Assembly: GCA_044226525.1 (NCBI GenBank)
Contig: JBGAGV010000036.1
Location: 19,692-83,691, forward strand
Direction: 5' to 3'
DNA: 64,000 nucleotides
Origin: VFJQ01 sp044226525
Lineage (GTDB): Bacteria; Verrucomicrobiota; Verrucomicrobiia; Chthoniobacterales; Chthoniobacteraceae
Shown: positions 25,198 through 34,297 of the stretch, piece after piece
Numbering within the stretch: position 1 is the stretch's first letter
How the letters are laid out: every line of letters begins with the position of its first letter
Notes under the pieces: model-generated
Databases searched by the model: none
Seen by the model: the letters and a program-made list of their open reading frames with translations, nothing else
Told to the model about the DNA's origin: nothing
Program-made: the position numbers and the translations under genes

Positions 25198-27351
25198 ATG
25201 AAAATTCAGTGCTTCCCTCGAATTTCAGCGCTCGTCCTGCTCACGGCCGCGACCGTGCACGCCGGGACGTTTGCGCCCCGTGGGCGGATTCATATCCCGA
25301 TCGGCATTCCGGATACGCGCGATACGCTGAAGACGTTCGTGGAAGCGGAGGGAAACTTTTCGCCGGGGTTCGGAACGTTTGGGATGGCGTTCTGGGTTTA
25401 CGATCCGGAGGCGCGGCGCTTTTTTGCGCCGACCATGGACGATGTGCCGAGCACGCGCGGATTGCTCGCGCCGGGAGTGCTGATTCCATGGACGCAGTGG
25501 AAGGCTAGCTGTATCGAGGTGCGCAGCGAAGTTTGCCATGTGCTGCGGGGCGACACTCATCTCGTCGGGTCGCGCGTGCGGCTCACGAATTCCGGCACGA
25601 TGGAAAAGCTCGTGACGCTTTACGCCGCGGTGACGGCGCTGGGCGCGGCGGGCGCGCCGCTACAAGAAATTCGCATCGACGGCGACGCCATCTTTGCCAA
25701 TCGCGAACCGGCGTTGATCTCGGCCGCCAAACCGGATGGCGATGAATCTCCCGCCCCCGAGGCGAACGAGACTCCGCTGCCCATCGAGAAGCTGCCGCCG
25801 AATCAATCGATCACCGGCCCGAGTGGGGAAGCCAGCGGGGCACTGCGCTTCGAAGTGAAACTCGCGCCGGGCGAAAGCCGCGTGTTCGGCTTCGTCTGCC
25901 CTGTGCTGCATGGGCGCCGCGCTGCGCCGCACCTGTGGGACGGCGTGAGCCCGTGGGCGCAATACGATGACGCCGATCCCCTGCTCGGCTCGCAAGGCGA
26001 ACGGCAGCCTGCGCCAGGCGTGGATTATTACCGCTCCATCGTGCCCGATACGCTCTTTGCCGAAGCCGAAGATTACTGGCGTAAATTTCGCGGCGAAGTG
26101 GAGCTCGATCTACCCGACCCGCGCTGGGTGGAAGCCTTTCACGCCATCACGGCGCACGCGGCGATGTGTCTGAATGACGGTGCGCCCGATGTCGCGGTCA
26201 TCAATTACAACGTCTTCAACCGCGATGGCGTCTATGTGGGAAACATCTTCCAGAAAGCCGGCAATTTCGCGCTCGCACGCAAGGTCATCGATTACTTCCT
26301 CGCGCATCCGTTCAACGGCCGTGTGCAACCCGAGGCAGATAACCCCGGGCAGATTCTCTGGCTCATCGGCGAACACTGGCGCTTCACGCGCGACCGGCAG
26401 TGGCTGGAGGAAGTGTGGCCGCGCACGAAACGGCTCGCGGCGATGATCGAATACTATCGCACGACCCCGGAGCCGCATTGGGTGAGCGTGAATGGAATCG
26501 ACTTTGGCGACCAGGTTCCCGACGGCGATCGCATGCGGCTCAAACCGGGCGCGTGCGACGGGTATCATCCGGAATACACCGAGGCGTTCGATCTCACCGG
26601 GCTGCGCGCGGCGGCGCTGCTCGCGGACGAAATGAACGATACCATCCTGCGGGACAAACTCGGCTCGCTCATCGCGAAGCTCGCGCGGGAATACGAAACT
26701 CACTTTCTCGCCGACCTGCGCAAACACGAATACGCGAACTACTGCACGCTCTGGCCTTGCCGTTTGTATCCGCTCGCGGGGGAACTGTTCCACGACGTGG
26801 GCGCGCAGGCGCCACGTTCGTGGCGTTACTTTCCGCTGGCGCTCGCGCATCAGGGTTTGCTTGCGGGAAATCGGGCGGCGGCGGAGGGCACACTCGCAAA
26901 TCATCTCGATCTCGACATGATGCGTGGCTGGTATGCGCTGGATGAAGGCGGGCCAAGCGGCCCGGGAAATTGGGGTAAAGTGAAGACGAATTGGAAGGTG
27001 GAGGCAAAAGGCCTGAACGGCGCAGGGAGCGCGGTCGCGATGCCACACGGCTGGGCGATTGCCGAGTTGCACCTCCTGCTTCGCGACGCACTGGTGTTCG
27101 AAGATGGCGACCAACTCGTGCTCTTCGCGGGCGCGCCGGCCGAGTGGTTCGACAAGCCGATTCGCCTTCGCCACCTGCCCACTCACTTCGGCACGCTGGA
27201 TGCAGAATGGACGCCCGGCGATGGGAAGGCCACCCTCACCATCGGTGGCAGCGCATCGCCATCGGGTGGCATCGTGTTGCGCACGCCAGAAGGTGATGCG
27301 GTGTTCCACCAATGGCCGGAACCAATCGAAATTTCGCGCCCGCGGCGATAG
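25198..27351 (+). CDS. Secreted six-hairpin glycosidase-like protein
   Basis: A 717-residue protein with a signal peptide (MKIQCFPRISALVLLTAATV, then HAGTF). An N-terminal beta-rich domain is followed from about residue 300 by an (alpha/alpha)6 barrel: DPRWVEAFHAITAHAAMCLN, NRDGVYVGNIFQKAGNFA, NPGQILWLIGEHWRFT and DGYHPEYTEAFDLTGLRAAA. This is the layout of trehalase/glucoamylase-like glycoside hydrolases. Acidic residues in these blocks could be catalytic, but I cannot assign a family. Start chosen at the signal-peptide methionine; GTG/ATG codons near 25105 would add a non-signal extension. Divergent from the DUF4394 gene. Confidence 0.72.
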   Translation: MKIQCFPRISALVLLTAATVHAGTFAPRGRIHIPIGIPDTRDTLKTFVEAEGNFSPGFGTFGMAFWVYDPEARRFFAPTMDDVPSTRGLLAPGVLIPWTQWKASCIEVRSEVCHVLRGDTHLVGSRVRLTNSGTMEKLVTLYAAVTALGAAGAPLQEIRIDGDAIFANREPALISAAKPDGDESPAPEANETPLPIEKLPPNQSITGPSGEASGALRFEVKLAPGESRVFGFVCPVLHGRRAAPHLWDGVSPWAQYDDADPLLGSQGERQPAPGVDYYRSIVPDTLFAEAEDYWRKFRGEVELDLPDPRWVEAFHAITAHAAMCLNDGAPDVAVINYNVFNRDGVYVGNIFQKAGNFALARKVIDYFLAHPFNGRVQPEADNPGQILWLIGEHWRFTRDRQWLEEVWPRTKRLAAMIEYYRTTPEPHWVSVNGIDFGDQVPDGDRMRLKPGACDGYHPEYTEAFDLTGLRAAALLADEMNDTILRDKLGSLIAKLAREYETHFLADLRKHEYANYCTLWPCRLYPLAGELFHDVGAQAPRSWRYFPLALAHQGLLAGNRAAAEGTLANHLDLDMMRGWYALDEGGPSGPGNWGKVKTNWKVEAKGLNGAGSAVAMPHGWAIAELHLLLRDALVFEDGDQLVLFAGAPAEWFDKPIRLRHLPTHFGTLDAEWTPGDGKATLTIGGSASPSGGIVLRTPEGDAVFHQWPEPIEISRPRR

Positions 27352-27370
27352 GCGCCCGACGATCAGCCGA

Positions 27371-28666
27371 TCAGGCGATCAATTTCGCCAGCACGGTCTC
27401 GGGCGATTTGACCAAGGTGGCATCGACCTTGAGATGGGTAACGTCGCGGCCGGGGAGTTCGTATTTGAAATCGCGCAGGACGCGTTCGCAGACGGTGGCG
27501 AGACCGCGGGCGCCAGTGTATTCCTGCTCGGCGAGCTTGGCGATTTCGCGCAGGGCGTCCTCGGTAAATTCAATCTCGATGCCATAAGCGGCAAACGCGC
27601 GCTGATACTGGCGCACGATGCTGCCTTCGCTGTAACGCAGGATGTCGAACAGATCGTTCGCGCCGAGCGATTCGCACACCACGCGCACGGGCAGACGGCC
27701 GATGAACTCGGGCTCGTAACCGAAGGTGATGAAATCCTTCGTGGTCGCGTGCTTCATGATTTCGCTCGGCGACCAGACCGGCGGCTTAGCGGTCTTCGCT
27801 TCGCGCAGGCGGGGTTCGATGACGGACGGCAGCTTTTCAAACGCTCCGCTCACGACGAAGAGAATGTTGCGCGTGTTGATGATCTCGCTCTCGGACACCC
27901 GGCCCGTGCGCTGCCATTCCATCGCGGCCTGAAGCTGGCCCTGGATGTCGTTCTGGCTGCGGCGCGACACGTCGGTGTCTTCCATCAGCTTGAGCAGCGT
28001 AGTCTGCACACCGCGACCACTGACGTCGCGTCCGCTGAGTTGTGCGGGCGCGGCAATCTTGTCGATTTCGTCGATGTAGATGATGCCGTATTGCGCCAGT
28101 TCCACGTCGCCGTCGGCCTTGTGCACGAGGTCGCGCACGAGATCTTCGACATCGCCGCCGACATAACCGGTCTCGGAAAACTTGGTCGCGTCCGCCTTCA
28201 CAAACGGCACGCCGATGAGCTCGGCGATGTGTTTGACGAGATAGGTCTTACCCACGCCGGTGGGGCCGATGAGCAGCACATTCTGCTTCACGTATTCGAG
28301 CCTGCTGGCGCGCTCGGCGTCCTCGGCGCGCAGCGTGCGGAGGTGCCGGACGTGGTTATAATGATCGCACACCGCGATGCTCAGCACCTTCTTCGCTTCG
28401 TCCTGTTTGATCACGTAGCGATCGAGGTGTGCCTTGATATCGCGCGGGAGCTTGTCGAAGGCGAGCGGATCGACCTTCTCGACGACCTCCTCGGCAAACT
28501 CGACGCCGCCGCCAAAGTGCTGGCTCATGAGCTCGCTGAGACGAGCTTGGACTTCCTCGGGGCTGGGCATCGATTCGGGCGTGGACGGAGCGGGGTCGGG
28601 CATGGAGTCGGCGACGGTAGCAGCATCGGGCGTGTGGTCCAGAGCGGGCGCAAGCCATCCGTTCAT
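27371..28666 (-). CDS. ClpX-like AAA+ ATPase without zinc domain or IGF loop
   Basis: A 431-residue AAA+ protein clearly related to ClpX: Walker A GPTGVGKT (about 134-141), pore loop GYVG in SETGYVGGDVEDLV, Walker B IIYIDEIDKI, GRDVSGRGVQTTLLKLMED, and FGYEPEFIGRLPV. The four-cysteine N-terminal zinc-binding domain of ClpX is absent; the N-terminus is Pro-, Asp- and Ser-rich. The stretch where ClpX has its ClpP-docking IGF loop reads REAKTAKPPVWSPSEIMK, with no IGF. It may unfold or remodel proteins without ClpP, or dock differently. No clpP is nearby. Start set at MNGWLAPALDH; uncertain. Confidence 0.82.
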   Translation of the reverse strand: MNGWLAPALDHTPDAATVADSMPDPAPSTPESMPSPEEVQARLSELMSQHFGGGVEFAEEVVEKVDPLAFDKLPRDIKAHLDRYVIKQDEAKKVLSIAVCDHYNHVRHLRTLRAEDAERASRLEYVKQNVLLIGPTGVGKTYLVKHIAELIGVPFVKADATKFSETGYVGGDVEDLVRDLVHKADGDVELAQYGIIYIDEIDKIAAPAQLSGRDVSGRGVQTTLLKLMEDTDVSRRSQNDIQGQLQAAMEWQRTGRVSESEIINTRNILFVVSGAFEKLPSVIEPRLREAKTAKPPVWSPSEIMKHATTKDFITFGYEPEFIGRLPVRVVCESLGANDLFDILRYSEGSIVRQYQRAFAAYGIEIEFTEDALREIAKLAEQEYTGARGLATVCERVLRDFKYELPGRDVTHLKVDATLVKSPETVLAKLIA

Positions 28667-29055
28667 CGCTGTGTCAGCCCTGTCGTAATCGCGGCATAGC
28701 ACAAGCCCTCGCCCGGGGGATTTCTTCCGGTTTACCAAGGTTTCGGCATCCTACCCGAGGGAGAAACTCCGATGAATGCACTATCGCCCGGCCAGACCGG
28801 ACGCCATGGCGGGACTCAGAAACCGCCCCTTCTACCCTCATGCCGCCATCGGCGAGGATCTGGGATTGCTGATGTCGACGGGGACTATGCTCTCCTTCGT
28901 CCGCGCCAGGCATTCCGAAGCTCAACGCCGCGGGTGAATCGCCAAGCCGGGTGGCTTGTGACGCCGCGATGCGCTGAACTCGCGGAGGAAGTTGAACTCC
29001 GCTCTGGAAAAGCCTCCGCACCTTCTCTACCTAGACGGCCCCGCTTTTTCCCTAA
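28667..29055. other. Intergenic region upstream of pyc
   Basis: 389 bases between the divergent ClpX-like and pyruvate carboxylase genes. It must hold both promoters, but no convincing -35/-10 pair was found. A 53-codon frame on the plus strand (28776-28937, starting MHYRPARPDAMAGLRNRP) has a possible ribosome binding site (GAGGGAG about 12 bases upstream) and codons ending mostly in G or C. It has no recognised relatives and may be chance or a leader peptide. Confidence 0.35.
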
Positions 29056-32000
29056 ATGCCCACTCGCCCCGCTCCCAAGAAACTTCTCGTCGCAAACCGC
29101 TCCGAGATCGCCATCCGCATCATGCGGGCGGCGAACGAACTCGGTCTGCGCACCGTCGCCATCTACGCGCAGGAGGATCGCTTCTCCATGCACCGTTTCA
29201 AGGCCGACGAAGCGTATGTCGTCGGCGAGGGCAAAGGCCCGGTCGGCGCGTATCTCGACATCGAAGGCATCGTCGCGCTCGCAAAATCGAAGGGCGTCGA
29301 TCTCATCCACCCGGGCTATGGGTTTCTGTCGGAGAATGCGGCTTTTGCGAAAGCCTGCGCGAAGGCAGGAATCACATTCGTCGGACCGAAGCCGGAATTG
29401 CTCGAACTCATGGGCGACAAAGTCGCCGCCCGCGCGCTCACGCAGAAGCTGAAAATCCCCACGTTGCCCGGCACGGAGGAGCCGGTCACGGATCGCAGCG
29501 AGGCGTTAAAAATCGCGGCACAAATCGGCTTTCCCCTCATCATCAAGGCAGCTTTCGGTGGCGGCGGACGCGGCATGCGTGTGGTGCACAAGGCCGGCGA
29601 TCTCGATGCGCTGCTCGACGAAGCGCAGGGCGAAGCCGGACGTGCGTTCGGCAACGACGCCGTCTTCCTCGAGAAATACATCCCGCGCGCCAAGCACATC
29701 GAAGTGCAGGTGCTCGGCGACAAACACGGCCACGCGGTGCACTTGCACGAGCGCGACTGCTCGGTGCAGCGCCGGCATCAAAAGGTGGTTGAAATCGCGA
29801 CCTCGGTCGGGCTGCCGGAGAAAGTGCGGCACGACCTGTGCGAAGCCTCCGCCCGCATTGCGAAAGAGATCGGCTACGACAACGCGGGCACGGTCGAGTT
29901 CCTCTACGACCTCGATCGGCACGAGTGGTTCTTCATCGAGATGAACCCGCGCATCCAAGTGGAGCACACGGTCACCGAACAGGTGACGGGCGTGGACCTC
30001 GTGCGCTCGCAGATTCTTATCGCGCAAGGCGCAAAACTGCACGGACCGGAGGTCGCGCTTCCGCCGCAGGATCAGATCCCGCGCAACGGTTACGCCATCC
30101 AGTGCCGCGTCACGACGGAAGACCCGGAAAACAAATTCATGCCAAACTACGGCAAGATCATCACGTATCGCAGCGCGGGCGGCTTCGGCATCCGGCTCGA
30201 TGCGGGCCTGGGCGATCCGGGCGCGGTGGTGACGCCCTTCTACGACTCGCTACTCGTGAAGATTACAGCGAGCGGGCCAACCTTCGAGACAGCCATCGAC
30301 CGCATGGATCGCGCGCTCCGCGAGATGCGTATCCGCGGCGTGAAGACAAACATACCGTTCCTCGAAAACGTGCTGCATCACCCCGCCTTCCGTAGCGGCC
30401 AAGCGACCACCACGATGATCGATACATCGCCGGAGCTATTCCATTTCCGCGGGAAGAAAGACCGCGCGACGAAGTTGTTGAGCTTCCTCGGCGGCGTCAT
30501 CGTAAACGGGAATCCCCACGCGAAAGGCTACCGACCGGAGAAGTCGTTCGAGCCCGCGAAGCTGCCGCCTTTCGACGCGAAGGCAGAACCGAAAAAAGGC
30601 ACGCGCCAACTCCTGCTCGAACTGGGGCCGAAGAAATTTGCCGAGTGGACACTGAAGCAGAAACGTCTGCTCATCACCGACACCACTTTCCGCGACGCAC
30701 ACCAGTCGCTCATGGCCACGCGCGTGCGCACCTACGACATGGCGGCGATCGCCGGTGCCGTGGCGCGCCGCACGCCGGAGCTGTTCTCGCTGGAAATGTG
30801 GGGTGGCGCGACCTTCGACACCGCCATGCGTTTCCTCAACGAGGATCCGTGGACGCGCTTGCGCCTGCTCCGCGAGAAAGTGCCCAACATCTGCTTTCAG
30901 ATGCTCCTGCGGGGTGCGAATGCGGTCGGCTACACGAGCTATCCCGCCAATGTCGTTGCCGGTTTCGTGAAACACTCCGCCGCGAACGGCATGGATATCT
31001 TCCGCGTCTTTGATTCGCTGAACGACCTGAAGAACATGAAGGCCGCGATGGAAGCGGTGCAGAACACGCACGCCATCTGCGAAGGCACGCTTTGCTACAC
31101 GGGCGATATCCTCGATCCCGCACGCTCGAAATATTCGCTGAAATACTACGTGGGCCTGGCGAAGGAACTGGAGAAGATGGGCGCGCACTTCCTTGCCATC
31201 AAAGACATGGCCGGCCTCTGCCGCCCTTACGCCGCGCACGCGCTGGTCAGGGCACTGAAAGACGCGATTGGCATCCCGGTTCACTTCCACACGCACGACA
31301 CCAGCGGCATCAACGCCGGCTCGATTCTCCGCGCGAGCGACGCAGGCGTGGATGTCGTCGATCTCGCCATCGCCTCGATGAGCGGCAGCACTTCGCAGCC
31401 GAACCTGAATTCCATCGTCGCCGCGCTCCAGCACACCCCGCGGGAAACCGGGCTCGATCTCGATACGCTGAACGAGTTCAGCGACTACTGGGAACACGTG
31501 CGCGCATTCTATACGCCCTTCGACACCGCGCCGAAGTCCGGCAGCGCCGAGGTGTATCTCCACGAGATGCCCGGTGGGCAATATACAAACCTCAAGGAAC
31601 AGGCCGCGAGCATGGGCATTGGCCATCGCTGGCCGGAAATCGCCCGCTGTTACGCGGAGGTGAACCAGCTCTTCGGCGACATCGTCAAGGTAACGCCGAG
31701 CAGCAAGGTCGTCGGTGACATGGCGCTCTTCCTTTTCACCCGCGGCATCAAACCCGCCGACGTGGTGAACCTCGAACCCGGCAGCACGGGCTACCCCGAA
31801 AGCGTCATCGACATGCTCAAGGGTGGCCTTGGCGAACCCATGGGGGGCTGGCCCCCAGCGCTGCTCAAGGCTGTGACCGGCTCCGCCAAACAGCCGAAAC
31901 GCGCCAAGATCGCGCCCGTCAAACTCGCCGACGTGCGCACCGAACTCACCGGCAAACTCAAGCACGAGCCGAGCGACGACGATCTCTATTCGCACCTCAT

Positions 32001-32508
32001 GTATCCCGGCGTCTTCGCCGACTTCGCGAAATTCCAGCGCGAGTTCGGCGACGTGAGTTGCCTGCCCACGCCCGCGTTTTTCTACGGCCTGAAGCCCGGT
32101 GAGGAAGTCAGCGTTGCCATCGACGAAGGCAAGGTGCTTTTCATCAAGCTCATCAACGTCGGCTCACCCGACAAGGACGGCCGTCGCGTCATCACCTACG
32201 AGTTGAACGGTTACCCACGTGAAGCCGTCGTGGTGGACAAGTCGCTGAGCAAATCCGTCAAAGCTCGCGCCAAGGCCGATGCGGCCGACCCGCTGCAAAT
32301 CGGCGCACCGATCCCAGGCATGGTCACTGCCCTCAGCGCCACCGTCGGCGGCAAAGTCGCCAAAGGCGACAAACTCGCCACACTCGAAGCGATGAAGATG
32401 CAGACGAACATCCTCGCCCCTGCTGACGCCATCATCGCCGAAGTGCTCGTCACTACTGGCGACACCGTTGAAGCCGGTAACCTCGTGGTAAGATTGCGTA
32501 GCGCATAG
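29056..32508 (+). CDS. pyc: Pyruvate carboxylase
   Basis: A full-length single-chain enzyme of 1150 residues that carboxylates pyruvate to oxaloacetate using ATP, bicarbonate and biotin. Domains in order: biotin carboxylase (about 5-455; AFGGGGRGMRVV ATP-grasp, EMNPRIQVEHTVTEQVTG), carboxyltransferase TIM barrel (about 530-800; ITDTTFRDAHQSLMATRVRT, EMWGGATFDTA, HFHTHDTSG), central PC domain, and C-terminal biotinyl domain with LEAMKMQTN, biotin on Lys1114. The gene replenishes the TCA cycle and supports gluconeogenesis. It ends within a perfect hairpin that holds its TAG stop codon. Confidence 0.97.
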   Translation: MPTRPAPKKLLVANRSEIAIRIMRAANELGLRTVAIYAQEDRFSMHRFKADEAYVVGEGKGPVGAYLDIEGIVALAKSKGVDLIHPGYGFLSENAAFAKACAKAGITFVGPKPELLELMGDKVAARALTQKLKIPTLPGTEEPVTDRSEALKIAAQIGFPLIIKAAFGGGGRGMRVVHKAGDLDALLDEAQGEAGRAFGNDAVFLEKYIPRAKHIEVQVLGDKHGHAVHLHERDCSVQRRHQKVVEIATSVGLPEKVRHDLCEASARIAKEIGYDNAGTVEFLYDLDRHEWFFIEMNPRIQVEHTVTEQVTGVDLVRSQILIAQGAKLHGPEVALPPQDQIPRNGYAIQCRVTTEDPENKFMPNYGKIITYRSAGGFGIRLDAGLGDPGAVVTPFYDSLLVKITASGPTFETAIDRMDRALREMRIRGVKTNIPFLENVLHHPAFRSGQATTTMIDTSPELFHFRGKKDRATKLLSFLGGVIVNGNPHAKGYRPEKSFEPAKLPPFDAKAEPKKGTRQLLLELGPKKFAEWTLKQKRLLITDTTFRDAHQSLMATRVRTYDMAAIAGAVARRTPELFSLEMWGGATFDTAMRFLNEDPWTRLRLLREKVPNICFQMLLRGANAVGYTSYPANVVAGFVKHSAANGMDIFRVFDSLNDLKNMKAAMEAVQNTHAICEGTLCYTGDILDPARSKYSLKYYVGLAKELEKMGAHFLAIKDMAGLCRPYAAHALVRALKDAIGIPVHFHTHDTSGINAGSILRASDAGVDVVDLAIASMSGSTSQPNLNSIVAALQHTPRETGLDLDTLNEFSDYWEHVRAFYTPFDTAPKSGSAEVYLHEMPGGQYTNLKEQAASMGIGHRWPEIARCYAEVNQLFGDIVKVTPSSKVVGDMALFLFTRGIKPADVVNLEPGSTGYPESVIDMLKGGLGEPMGGWPPALLKAVTGSAKQPKRAKIAPVKLADVRTELTGKLKHEPSDDDLYSHLMYPGVFADFAKFQREFGDVSCLPTPAFFYGLKPGEEVSVAIDEGKVLFIKLINVGSPDKDGRRVITYELNGYPREAVVVDKSLSKSVKARAKADAADPLQIGAPIPGMVTALSATVGGKVAKGDKLATLEAMKMQTNILAPADAIIAEVLVTTGDTVEAGNLVVRLRSA

Positions 32509-32517
32509 GCGCTACGC
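32496..32517 (+). terminator. Hairpin containing the pyc stop codon
   Basis: GCGTAGCGC pairs perfectly with GCGCTACGC around the loop ATAG, so the TAG stop codon lies in the loop and the last three codons form the stem. There is no T-tract. It may act as a 3' end stabiliser or with the larger inverted repeat that follows. Confidence 0.5.
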
Positions 32518-32522
32518 CGGAC

Positions 32523-32627
32523 CGTTGGTGTCCAGCCTTTAGGGTGACGGAAAGGTGGCGGCGCCATCTTGATCGGCAGCCTTCGGCTGAGCGTGCTTTC
32601 GGCCAGCCTGAAGGCTGAACACCAACG
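32523..32627. repeat. Long imperfect inverted repeat downstream of pyc
   Basis: Arms of 24 bases (32523-32546 and 32604-32627) pair with three mismatches; the sense of the arm is CGTTGGTGTTCAGCCTTCAGG-like. A smaller hairpin CAGCC-TTC-GGCTG lies inside. The element fills the gap between the convergent pyc and DJ-1/PfpI genes and could terminate transcription from both sides. A partial likeness (GTGTTTGGCCTTTAGG) occurs near 2905, after the ROK gene. Confidence 0.6.
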
Positions 32628-32645
32628 CCCTGCGGGCAGATCAAA

Positions 32646-33215
32646 TCACGCCTTCGCGCGATTCTCATCGAGCAGCTTCATGAACGCGCCGAAGTAGTGA
32701 CCGTTGTCGTGAAACGTGCGGCCGCTCACCAGGTTGCCATCCACGACACAAGGTTCGTTCACATAAGTGCCGCCGCAGATTTCGAGGTCGAACTTGCACT
32801 TGGCCACCGTGGCCATGCGACGGCCCTTCACGCAACCGGCCCGCGCAGGAATCTCCACTCCATGGCAGACACTGGCAACAGGCAGGTTCTGCTCGAAGAA
32901 ATAACGCGTCGCCTTCAGCAGGTCTTCGTCTTCGCGGATATATTCCGGCGCACGGCCACCGCTAAAGAAGATGCCAGCGTATTCCTCGGGCTTGATGTCC
33001 TTGAACGCCACCTGCGCGTCGATCGTGTAGCCTTCCCACTCCTTGGTGATCGTCCAACCGGGCTTCACCTCGTGCATCACCATCTGGTAACGGCGTTTTT
33101 CCGGTGCCGCGACCACGGGTTCGTAGCCGCCTTCAATGAGACGATAATAGGGATAGAGCGTGTCGACCGTCTCGGTCGCGTCGCCGACGATGATAAGGAC
33201 TTTGGGCTGGGACAT
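32646..33215 (-). CDS. DJ-1/PfpI family protein
   Basis: A 189-residue protein of the class-I glutamine amidotransferase-like fold. The nucleophile elbow is ASVCHGVEIPA with Cys117 and His118, preceded by AGIFFSGGRAPEYIRED, as in PfpI-type proteases and YhbO-type deglycases. Typical roles are repair of glycated proteins or proteolysis. No signal peptide. It follows the TIM-barrel isomerase gene by 80 bases on the same strand and may be co-transcribed. The start is at MSQPKVLIIVGDA. Confidence 0.88.
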   Translation of the reverse strand: MSQPKVLIIVGDATETVDTLYPYYRLIEGGYEPVVAAPEKRRYQMVMHEVKPGWTITKEWEGYTIDAQVAFKDIKPEEYAGIFFSGGRAPEYIREDEDLLKATRYFFEQNLPVASVCHGVEIPARAGCVKGRRMATVAKCKFDLEICGGTYVNEPCVVDGNLVSGRTFHDNGHYFGAFMKLLDENRAKA

Positions 33216-33295
33216 GTGAACGAGAAAACCACAGAGCGGTGCCGAGTGCAGGAGATTTCTTTGGCAGTCCCCGCCGCTGACAGGAAAGTCCCCTC

Positions 33296-34192
33296 CTAGA
33301 GCTTGCCATCCAGATAAGTTCGCGCGCGATTGATCTCTGCGGTGACCGCGCTCGCGCCACCTTCGACGATCGGAATCCCCCGCGGGGTCGGGTGCATGAA
33401 GATGCTCGTCCAGCCTTTGAAATCGATCTCTCGCAGCGCGCCGACGAGCGGGCCAAAATCGAGCGGACCGCGACCGGGCATTTGCAGGAGTTCGTCTTCC
33501 TTCGGCTGCACCTTGGCGCAGCTCTTGCCATACTGCCACGCGTAGAAGACTTCCAGGTATTGCCCGCATTCGCGAATGAGCGCGGCCAGTTCGGGCTCGT
33601 CCTGCGGCAGATGATAGGGCGCGAGCGCGATGCCCAGTGCAGGCGATGGCGCAAACTCCACCAGCCAGCGAATGCTGTCGGGAGATTCCATCAGCCCGTT
33701 GCCGTGGTTCTCGATCGCGATCCGCGCGCCAAACGATTCCGCCACCGCGCAGTGCGGTTTCATCTCCTCGGCAAAGTTTTTCACCGCGGCGCGCAGTGCT
33801 TCACCCTTTAGCCCCTTCGGGCCGTGCCCGCCACAGACGAATGTTTTGCAGCCAAATTGCGCGCCCCACTTCATCTCGCCCGCGAGTTTCAGCGGGCCGA
33901 GGTCGTAGCGCGTGGAGCAGCCGAGTTTCACGTGGTGCTTCGCGAGGAGCGCAGCAAAGGCTTCGTCGCCCATTTCTTTCGCCTCTTCGCGCTGGGTCCC
34001 GTGGTTCTTCGGCCAGATGTCCAGGTGCGTCGCCCCGGCCTTTGCCGCCTCGGGCAGAATCTCCTCCAGCTTCAGCGAGCCATACATCGACGAGCTGAGG
34101 ATGTAACGAAACTTGAAGCCTTCCGCCGCGAGCACGGGAGTGGAGACGGCGGCGCCAGCGAGGGCGCGGAGGAAGTGGCGGCGGGTGGTCAT
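33296..34192 (-). CDS. Exported sugar phosphate isomerase/epimerase-like TIM barrel
   Basis: A 298-residue protein with a twin-arginine type leader (MTTRRHFLRALAGAAVSTPV, then LAAEG). The mature part is a xylose-isomerase-like TIM barrel: AGATHLDIWPKNHGT, RIAIENHGNGLMESPDSIRW (metal-binding Glu and His), LGIALAPYHLPQDEPE and YLEVFYAWQ. Such exported proteins are frequent beside Gfo/Idh oxidoreductases in this phylum, and relatives act on 3-keto sugars or inositols. The first barrel strand follows the leader closely. Substrate unknown. Confidence 0.83.
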   Translation of the reverse strand: MTTRRHFLRALAGAAVSTPVLAAEGFKFRYILSSSMYGSLKLEEILPEAAKAGATHLDIWPKNHGTQREEAKEMGDEAFAALLAKHHVKLGCSTRYDLGPLKLAGEMKWGAQFGCKTFVCGGHGPKGLKGEALRAAVKNFAEEMKPHCAVAESFGARIAIENHGNGLMESPDSIRWLVEFAPSPALGIALAPYHLPQDEPELAALIRECGQYLEVFYAWQYGKSCAKVQPKEDELLQMPGRGPLDFGPLVGALREIDFKGWTSIFMHPTPRGIPIVEGGASAVTAEINRARTYLDGKL

Positions 34193-34255
34193 CGTGAGTT
34201 CACCTAGCCACGGGCCCCGCCTTTGGCGAATGTTCGTTCGCCGCGATTTCGGAGA

Positions 34256-34288
34256 GCTGTGGCCGGAGTCATCGACTCCGGCCACAGC
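34256..34288 (-). terminator. Perfect 15-base hairpin after the Calx-beta gene
   Basis: GCTGTGGCCGGAGTC pairs perfectly with GACTCCGGCCACAGC around a 3-base loop. It lies 9 bases after the TAA of the large secreted gene on the minus strand. No T-tract follows. Its length and GC content make it a strong RNA hairpin, probably a 3' end or a palindromic repeat unit. Confidence 0.65.
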
Positions 34289-34297
34289 GATCGAACT

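Noticed and set aside
32523..32627. CRISPR-like or attachment-site interpretation of the inverted repeat
   Set aside because: Only two arms in opposite orientation, no spacer series, no integrase and no tRNA next to it.
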